Shown here: positions 28,358 through 32,685 of the stretch, one piece after another
How positions within the stretch are numbered: the first letter of the stretch is position 1
How the letters are laid out: each line of letters starts with the position of its first letter
Translations under genes and position numbers: made by a program
Assembly: GCA_964553025.1 (NCBI GenBank)
Contig: CAZKJF010000001.1
Location: 1-32,685, forward strand
DNA from: 2-01-FULL-49-17 sp964553025
GTDB taxonomy: Bacteria; Patescibacteriota; Minisyncoccia; 2-02-FULL-40-12; GWA2-44-9
Length of the DNA stretch: 32,685 nucleotides
Reading direction: 5' to 3'
The notes under the pieces: generated by a model
The model's database searches: none
Told to the model about the DNA's origin: nothing
The model's input: the letters and a program-made list of their open reading frames with translations, nothing else

Positions 28358-29235
28358 TTGGTTGCTTTGATGGTGAGAAAGGAATTAATCATATCCAAAT
28401 AGGTATTGAAAGAATCGCCAAAGGCGCTCAAGGCAAACGCCCCCTTCACGGGGTCCTTATCGCCGTTGGCAATGGCCTTGCTGATATCGCGCATCTGCTG
28501 GATGAGAGACAGGAGTTGCGCATGCTGGCTTTGAGCTTCTGCCGGGGCTTGTATTGCAATTCCTTGGGCAAGGAATTTGTCATATTGGTCGGCAGCTTGG
28601 CTGAAAGAGTCGTGAACGCTCGGATCGCTGTAACCCTTGTCGCCGATCGTATTCAGGTTATCGATAATGTTTGCGTACTGCGTATTCAAAAGTGCCGAGA
28701 AGTCAACCAGGACTGGTGTTACAGCGGTAATATACTGGACGACCGCCGTCTCCCCCTTGCCCGATACTTTCACGAGCGAAGGATCAATCTGCTGATCGAA
28801 TAAATATTTCGCGGAGTCGCTGATGCTGTCGCCGATATCACCGAGAGACTGGGCATAGGTGTCGCTCTCGGGATTCAAAGCGCCGGCCGCCATGCCGGCC
28901 ACCGTCAAATTCGAAAGCTTGTCAGTCAGATTCTCGTCATTGATGAGATCATCGGGCCCGGCAACGAGCGGGTTGTGTCCGGAGGCAACTTCTTCCCCAT
29001 CCTTGAATCCGTCACTGTCCGTGTCCGGGTCATAGGGATCGGTATTCCAGAGGGCTTCTTGAATGGTATTGAGGCCGTCATGATCAGGATCATCGTCAGC
29101 GGATGAAATTGAAGCGCCTTGAGAAAGAGTCGGTCCGCCGAGCGCGGCCGTATGGATGAATCGAGTAAATTGCCAAACCAAAACCATAGCAATAACTGCC
29201 ATGCCACCGATAAAAATCTGGAGTTTTTTCGGCAT
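28354..29235 (-). CDS. Anchored protein with thrombospondin type 3-like repeats
   Basis: A 293-residue protein. A signal anchor spans about 5-22 (LQIFIGGMAVIAMVLVW). Residues 47-90 contain two calcium-binding repeats of the D-x-D-x-D-G type: DPDHDGLNTIQEALWNTDP and DPDTDSDGFKDGEEVASG. The rest is helical and polar (about 95-290) without known motifs. Such repeats are common in extracellular proteins of Patescibacteria and stabilise surface stalks. It is the first gene of the nine-gene operon. An extended -10 box ends about 14 bases before the ATG. Confidence 0.85.
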   Translation of the reverse strand: MPKKLQIFIGGMAVIAMVLVWQFTRFIHTAALGGPTLSQGASISSADDDPDHDGLNTIQEALWNTDPYDPDTDSDGFKDGEEVASGHNPLVAGPDDLINDENLTDKLSNLTVAGMAAGALNPESDTYAQSLGDIGDSISDSAKYLFDQQIDPSLVKVSGKGETAVVQYITAVTPVLVDFSALLNTQYANIIDNLNTIGDKGYSDPSVHDSFSQAADQYDKFLAQGIAIQAPAEAQSQHAQLLSLIQQMRDISKAIANGDKDPVKGAFALSAFGDSFNTYLDMINSFLTIKATK

Positions 29236-29248
29236 AGTCTACTTCTCC

Positions 29249-29257
29249 AGTATACCA
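29249..29257 (-). promoter_or_regulatory. Promoter of the secretion-like operon
   Basis: Minus-strand TGGTATACT (29257-29249); no -35 at the right distance. The predicted start near 29242 is about seven bases before the ATG at 29235. It lies in the 43-base gap after rsmA, so the operon is probably transcribed both from here and by read-through. Confidence 0.65.
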
Positions 29258-29278
29258 CGGGCTTTTTCTTGATTTTTC

Positions 29279-30049
29279 CTAGTGTGTTGACAAGTTTCGG
29301 GCCAATTGCTGCCATTGGGTAACCGAGAGGTTTTCAGCGCGGACTGTCGGTAAAAGACCGACTTTTTCAAAAGCAGAAAGAATGATTTCCTTATCGAACC
29401 GCTCCGAAAGGTTGCTTAAAAGTTGTTTGCGCTTGGAAGAAAAGCCAATCCGGGCCAGGGCAAGAAAATTTGGGCCTAATTCTGGCCACGGCCGAAGGCG
29501 GACAACAGCCGAGTCTACGGCAGGTATCGGCCGGAAGCTTCCGGCCGATACCTGCATGATTGTTTCAGGCTCGGCGTAATATTGGACGGCCGCGGCCAGA
29601 AGGTTCATGTGCGGCGGCCGGGCTTGGATCCGTTGGGCCACTTCTTTCTGAACCATAATGACAAGGAGATTCGGTCGCGGCCACTTCTCAAAGACGGTCT
29701 TCAAAAAGCGCCCGGTGATATAGTATGGGAGATTGGCGACGATTTTGTAATTGCCGGGTGCGAGGCTGTATTCCGCAGGGCTAAACTCAAGCGCATCCCC
29801 TTCTATAATTCGAACCGGCGAATTTTCGAATTCTTGTCGCAGTGTTTCGATGAGCCGGCGATCTTTCTCCACGGCGATCACGGCACCGGCCTGTTGAGCC
29901 AGAAGCCGGGTCAGCAATCCCGTGCCGGGACCGATTTCCAATACGCTATCGGACGGCGTTAATTCGGCGGCTTCAATGATGCGTTCGGCAACGCCGGGAT
30001 TGATGAGAAAATTCTGACCGAGCGATTTTTTGGCGGCGATGCTAGTCAT
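29279..30049 (-). CDS. rsmA: 16S rRNA dimethyladenosine transferase RsmA/KsgA
   Basis: SAM-dependent enzyme that dimethylates two adjacent adenosines near the 3' end of 16S rRNA, a late ribosome-assembly step. It has 256 residues from MTSIAAKKSLGQNFLINP; QNFL is the family entry motif. SAM-binding LEIGPGTGLLTRLL (37-50), acidic EGDALEF (83-89) and motif IV NLPYYI (106-111) are all present. The ATG at 30049 overlaps the uvrD stop by eight bases; the upstream in-frame ATG at 30076 lies inside uvrD. Codons 165-177, before the conserved PxPAVDSAVV region, are formed by a 36-bp perfect palindrome. Confidence 0.95.
   Translation of the reverse strand: MTSIAAKKSLGQNFLINPGVAERIIEAAELTPSDSVLEIGPGTGLLTRLLAQQAGAVIAVEKDRRLIETLRQEFENSPVRIIEGDALEFSPAEYSLAPGNYKIVANLPYYITGRFLKTVFEKWPRPNLLVIMVQKEVAQRIQARPPHMNLLAAAVQYYAEPETIMQVSAGSFRPIPAVDSAVVRLRPWPELGPNFLALARIGFSSKRKQLLSNLSERFDKEIILSAFEKVGLLPTVRAENLSVTQWQQLARNLSTH
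29520..29555. repeat. 36-bp perfect palindrome inside rsmA
   Basis: An 18-bp arm, GCAGGTATCGGCCGGAAG, followed directly by its exact reverse complement with no spacer, centred on AAGCTT. It encodes MQVSAGSFRPIPA, a conserved stretch of RsmA, so the symmetry coexists with protein constraint. Confidence 0.9.
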
Positions 30050-32015
30050 AGGATAAAACTTCTTCGTAGTCGTCATTCGGATCTAAAAGCTGATAATCAA
30101 GCAAATCTTGAGGCATTTCTGAAAGAAAGCGCGAAGGCAAATTGACTTCGGTACTGCCGAAGATATTTCGATATTTGGCGTGGGTCAGGACAAGGCGTTC
30201 TTTGGCCCGGGTGATGCCAACGTAGCAGAGGCGCCGTTCTTCCTCCATTTCGTGGGGCTGGTAAATAGTGCGGCTGTGCGGAAAGAGCCCTTCTTCCATG
30301 CCGATGATAAAGACCATCGGAAATTCAAGACCCTTGGAGGAGTGCATGGTCATGAGATTTACCCGTGCGACAGTATCTTTGCCGCGGTCGGCGTCCTGTA
30401 GGAGCGCGATTTCTTCTAGAAATCGCGCTCGGCCTTCGTCCGGATCAAGGTTGTCATATCCCCGCGCCACGGTCATCAATTCGCGGATGTTTTCCATCCG
30501 CTCCTCGACATTTTCATAATTGCCGCTCTTAGCCATGCTCAAAGTGCGCAGATATTCCTCATAGCGGATTGATTCGACGATGTATTCGATGACTTTGGTG
30601 ACCGGCCGTTCGGCTGCAGTCGTTCGCAGGTCGGCCACGAGCTCGGCGAATTTTTTCAGGGCAGCGCCTTTCTTGGTTTCCGTCGCTGCCAATTCCGCCA
30701 GGCTCTCGGTGAGGTCTTTTTTGCCGGCGGCGATGATTTTGTTGTAGGTCGCTTCCCCGATGCCGCGCGCGGGCGTATTGTAGATGCGCTCGAACGCCAA
30801 AATATCGGTCGGGTTATGGATGAATTTCAGGTAGCTCAAAATATCTTTGATTTCTTTGCGATCGTAGAATTTCAGGCCGCCGACGATCTGGTAGGGCAAG
30901 TGTTTGACGATTAGGGCTTCTTCAATGGCTCGGGACTGGGCGTGGGTGCGGTAGAGAATCGTAAAGTCGCTCAATTTGTATCCCTGGCGGAGATACTTCA
31001 CGATCTGGCCGACGACGAAATTGGCTTCAGCTCGTTCATTAAGCGTTTCTTTTACGACAATCCGTTCTCCTGCCCCATTCTCGGTCCAGAGCGTTTTGGG
31101 GATTTGGTTTTTATTGTTGGAAATGATGTGCTGGGCCGCAGCCAGGATTGTTTGGGTGGAGCGGTAGTTTTGTTCCAAAAGAATGACCTGGGCATCGGAA
31201 TAATCTTTTTGAAAATTCAAAATATTCCTGATATCGGCTTCGCGGAATGCGTAAATGGACTGCGCGTCATCGCCGATCACGAATAAGTTCCGGTGCTTTT
31301 GAGCCAGCAATTGTACGAATTGATATTGGTCGTGGCTGGTGTCCTGGTACTCATCGACGAGGATATATTTCCAGAGATCGTGGTATTTGGCGAGGATATT
31401 CGGATGGTCTTTGAATATTTTGACCGTCAGGACGATCAAGTCGTCAAAATCAAGCGAATTCATGTTTTTGAGCCGGGTTTGATAGCTCTGGTACAGTTTA
31501 GCGACAAGTTTTTCAATGTATTCGTGGGGTCGATAATTGTCGGGCCAGATAAGGTCGGTCTTCAGTTTGGAGATTTTATTGAGCATTGTCCGCGGATTAT
31601 AGCGCTTGGGATCGATCTCTAGTTCGCCCATAATGCGCTTCATGACCGCGAGCTGATCGTCGCTGCCGAGAATGGAAAACTGATTGCTGTAGCCTAGGAT
31701 GCCGATCTCGCGGCGCAAGATGCGCAAGCCGAGCGAATGGAAGGTGCTGATGGCCGGCAATTCATGAAGCTTTTTTTTGCCGCCGCCCAGGAGCGCGCCG
31801 ATGCGCTCCTTCATTTCGTTGGCGGCCTTGTTGGTAAAGGTGATAGCAAGAATGCTTGCCGGCGAAATGCCTGAAGCGATGAGGTATGCGACGCGGTGCG
31901 TGAGGCAGCGCGTCTTGCCCGAGCCGGGCCCGGAGATGACCAAAACCGGGCCGTCGAGCGTTTTGACGGCTTCAATCTGCTTATCGTTCAGTCCTTTCAG
32001 AATCGCGTCCTTCAT
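30042..32015 (-). CDS. pcrA: UvrD/PcrA-type superfamily 1 DNA helicase
   Basis: A 3'-5' helicase acting in repair and fork restart, with 657 residues. Motifs in order: the Q-motif LNDKQIEAVKTLDGPVL, Walker A GPGSGKT (29-35), motif Ia ITFTNKAANEMKER, motif II VDEYQDT, motif III GDDAQSIYAFREAD, motif IV LEQNYRST, motif V MTMHSSKGLEFPMVFI and motif VI EEERRLCYVGITRAKERL. It stops about 55 residues after motif VI, so the C-terminal Tudor-like tail that links PcrA/UvrD to RNA polymerase seems reduced. The start at 32015 has a TAAAAT box about ten bases before it. rsmA overlaps its end. Codons 529-538 form a 13-bp palindrome. Confidence 0.95.
   Translation of the reverse strand: MKDAILKGLNDKQIEAVKTLDGPVLVISGPGSGKTRCLTHRVAYLIASGISPASILAITFTNKAANEMKERIGALLGGGKKKLHELPAISTFHSLGLRILRREIGILGYSNQFSILGSDDQLAVMKRIMGELEIDPKRYNPRTMLNKISKLKTDLIWPDNYRPHEYIEKLVAKLYQSYQTRLKNMNSLDFDDLIVLTVKIFKDHPNILAKYHDLWKYILVDEYQDTSHDQYQFVQLLAQKHRNLFVIGDDAQSIYAFREADIRNILNFQKDYSDAQVILLEQNYRSTQTILAAAQHIISNNKNQIPKTLWTENGAGERIVVKETLNERAEANFVVGQIVKYLRQGYKLSDFTILYRTHAQSRAIEEALIVKHLPYQIVGGLKFYDRKEIKDILSYLKFIHNPTDILAFERIYNTPARGIGEATYNKIIAAGKKDLTESLAELAATETKKGAALKKFAELVADLRTTAAERPVTKVIEYIVESIRYEEYLRTLSMAKSGNYENVEERMENIRELMTVARGYDNLDPDEGRARFLEEIALLQDADRGKDTVARVNLMTMHSSKGLEFPMVFIIGMEEGLFPHSRTIYQPHEMEEERRLCYVGITRAKERLVLTHAKYRNIFGSTEVNLPSRFLSEMPQDLLDYQLLDPNDDYEEVLSYD
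30402..30430. repeat. Perfect 13-bp inverted repeat inside pcrA
   Basis: Arms GAGCGCGATTTCT (30402-30414) and 30418-30430 with a TCT loop. It shares the GCGCGAT/ATCGCGC edge with the iscS and tig hairpins. It encodes GRARFLEEIA, between the domain 2B region and motif V. Confidence 0.8.
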
Positions 32016-32023
32016 GCGTCCAT

Positions 32024-32029
32024 ATTTTA
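32024..32029 (-). promoter_or_regulatory. pcrA -10 box
   Basis: Minus-strand TAAAAT preceded by GCGG; the -35 position reads TTTCTT, weak. The predicted start near 32017 is about two bases before the ATG at 32015, another leaderless case. It follows the VOC gene terminator. Confidence 0.5.
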
Positions 32030-32049
32030 CCGCATTTAGAAAGAAAAAG

Positions 32050-32078
32050 AAAAACGCGCGCCGAAGGCGCGCGTTTTT
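32050..32078 (-). terminator. Intrinsic terminator after the VOC gene
   Basis: Arms 32050-32062 and 32066-32078 (13 bp, GAA centre; core ACGCGCGCC). On the minus strand the stem is followed by TTTTTCTTTTTC, a classical U-rich tail. It begins four bases beyond the VOC stop codon. It is the most conventional terminator in the window. Confidence 0.88.
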
Positions 32079-32081
32079 CAG

Positions 32082-32468
32082 CTATGGCATCGCTGGTTTG
32101 AGAATGGCAACCTCATTGCCCTCGCTATCAAGAACCCGCGCGTAGCGGCCCACGGTCGGGATATCAAGGATTTCTCCGACCAACTTGCCGCCAGAGGCCT
32201 CGATCTTTTTGACCGATGCATCGCAGTCGTCAACGGCTATCACCAGAATGGGTCCTTTGGCGTCCGGGCTTCGCTTGAAAAGGCCGCCGTTGATGAAGGC
32301 CGATTCTTGGGGCATTCCCTTCGCGTCGGTCGGTCCCGTCTGAACGACGACGTAGTTGCCGAATTCCGGCCCGCTCTGAATCAGGTTCCAGCCGAAGTTC
32401 TCGGCATAGAATTTTTTGGCCCGTTCGATGTCGTCGACGGGAATTTCAAAATGTACGACTCTGTTCAT
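32082..32468 (-). CDS. VOC (glyoxalase/bleomycin-resistance fold) protein
   Basis: A 128-residue protein with the paired beta-alpha-beta-beta-beta units of the vicinal oxygen chelate family. The N-terminal half reads VVHFEIPVDDIERAKKFYAE then NFGWNL; the second half has ILVIAVDDCDASVKKIEASG and ends RVLDSEGNEVAILKP. Metal ligands would be His6 and the late Glu (GNEVAIL). Members include glyoxalases, dioxygenases and antibiotic-binding proteins; the substrate cannot be told from sequence. The start at 32468 is preferred over 32474 because its ATGA overlaps the stop of the upstream open frame. Confidence 0.85.
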   Translation of the reverse strand: MNRVVHFEIPVDDIERAKKFYAENFGWNLIQSGPEFGNYVVVQTGPTDAKGMPQESAFINGGLFKRSPDAKGPILVIAVDDCDASVKKIEASGGKLVGEILDIPTVGRYARVLDSEGNEVAILKPAMP

Positions 32469-32685
32469 GTGCATATGGTTAAGGGTTGCTGTGGTGTTTG
32501 TTGGACGATGTCAGAACTTTCTTTGAGCAAAATCCGGACTGCGAAATTTGAACGCTCCGCCCCGCCGCCGCCTCGCTTCGCTCGCTGTTCCGCAAAAAAG
32601 TTTTCTTCGCATTTTTTGATTTGGCGTGCGATTTCTTTTTCTTCTAAAAGGAAAAGAAAACTTTTTTGCGGGACTCTGCTCTCAA
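32465..32685 (-). CDS. 3' end of an open frame running off the window (uncertain)
   Basis: On the minus strand a frame is open from the window edge for about 72 codons, ending in TGA at 32467-32465, which overlaps the VOC ATG (ATGA) like coupled genes elsewhere here. The translation contains LEEKEIARQIKKCEENFF, then a low-complexity AEQRAKRGGGG stretch, and ends QQPLTICT. The composition is poor and the DNA carries an 18-bp inverted repeat and GCGAGCGAAGCGAGG-type sequence often seen in non-coding DNA. It may be a real C-terminus or chance. No family recognised. Confidence 0.3.
   Translation of the reverse strand, partial: ESRVPQKSFLFLLEEKEIARQIKKCEENFFAEQRAKRGGGGAERSNFAVRILLKESSDIVQQTPQQPLTICT
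32590..32671. repeat. 18-bp inverted repeat with 46-base centre
   Basis: Left arm 32590-32607 (CCGCAAAAAAGTTTTCTT) and right arm 32654-32671 are exact reverse complements. The centre is T-rich on the plus strand. Upstream lies a run of CCGCCG and CGCTTCGCTCGC low-complexity sequence. It might be a transcript-end structure or the edge of a repeat continuing outside the window. Confidence 0.65.

Overview
The window looks like a chromosomal segment of a Candidate Phyla Radiation (Patescibacteria, probably Parcubacteria-like) bacterium. This is inferred from four things: short, tightly packed or overlapping genes; minimal forms of core proteins (45-residue L34, 233-residue YidC, an 87-residue DciA-like protein where recF often sits); a PrgI / split VirB4 / polytopic-membrane gene cluster of the kind found next to housekeeping genes in this group; and a secreted protein with D-x-D-x-D-G calcium repeats. 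TGA is used as a normal stop (ruvB, yidD and others), so this is not a code-25 Gracilibacteria-type lineage. No 16S gene is present to settle the placement.

Layout. 1-2700: six tRNA genes (Leu, Val, Phe, Gly, Arg, Lys) interleaved with an HTH/LAGLIDADG-like gene, a small membrane protein whose ATG lies three bases after tRNA-Gly, and a secreted 3D-domain protein. 2700-7350: a small ORF, a cysteine desulfurase, a DoxX-like protein, an orphan promoter-plus-structured-RNA-plus-hairpin unit (about 4624-4792), then nusA-tig. 7600-11310: pilB, a 167-bp element bounded by perfect 26-bp inverted repeats, ruvB-ruvC and a very acidic 65-residue protein, closed by a 46-bp perfect palindrome. 11320-14740: tyrS and a class A penicillin-binding protein fired from back-to-back promoters. 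14740-19750: the replication-origin neighbourhood. dciA-like, dnaN and dnaA run leftward; rpmH-rnpA-yidD-yidC-jag run rightward; DnaA-box-like sites and an AT-rich tract lie between dnaN and dnaA. 19755-29235: one leftward operon of nine genes for a type IV secretion-like envelope machine (calcium-repeat protein, Cys-containing exported protein, VirB6/TrbL-like protein, small soluble protein, PrgI, VirB4 N-half, VirB4 ATPase half, membrane protein, beta-propeller). No relaxase or coupling protein is visible. 29279-32685: rsmA, pcrA/uvrD-like helicase, a VOC-family protein and the end of an open frame running off the window.

Three themes cut across the genes. First, promoters repeatedly carry an extended -10 of the form TGGTAnnnT, and many predicted start sites fall only 2-10 nt before the ATG, implying leaderless mRNAs. 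Second, intergenic hairpins are unusually long and perfect, with the T-run inside the stem or absent. Third, at least seven perfect inverted repeats with 0-4 nt loops lie inside coding sequences (nifS, tig, pilB, jag, the 168-residue membrane gene, rsmA, uvrD), and several share an ATCGCGC/GCGCGAT edge. The most novel candidates are the structured RNA at 4624-4792, the 9306-9472 element, and the coding-embedded palindromes.
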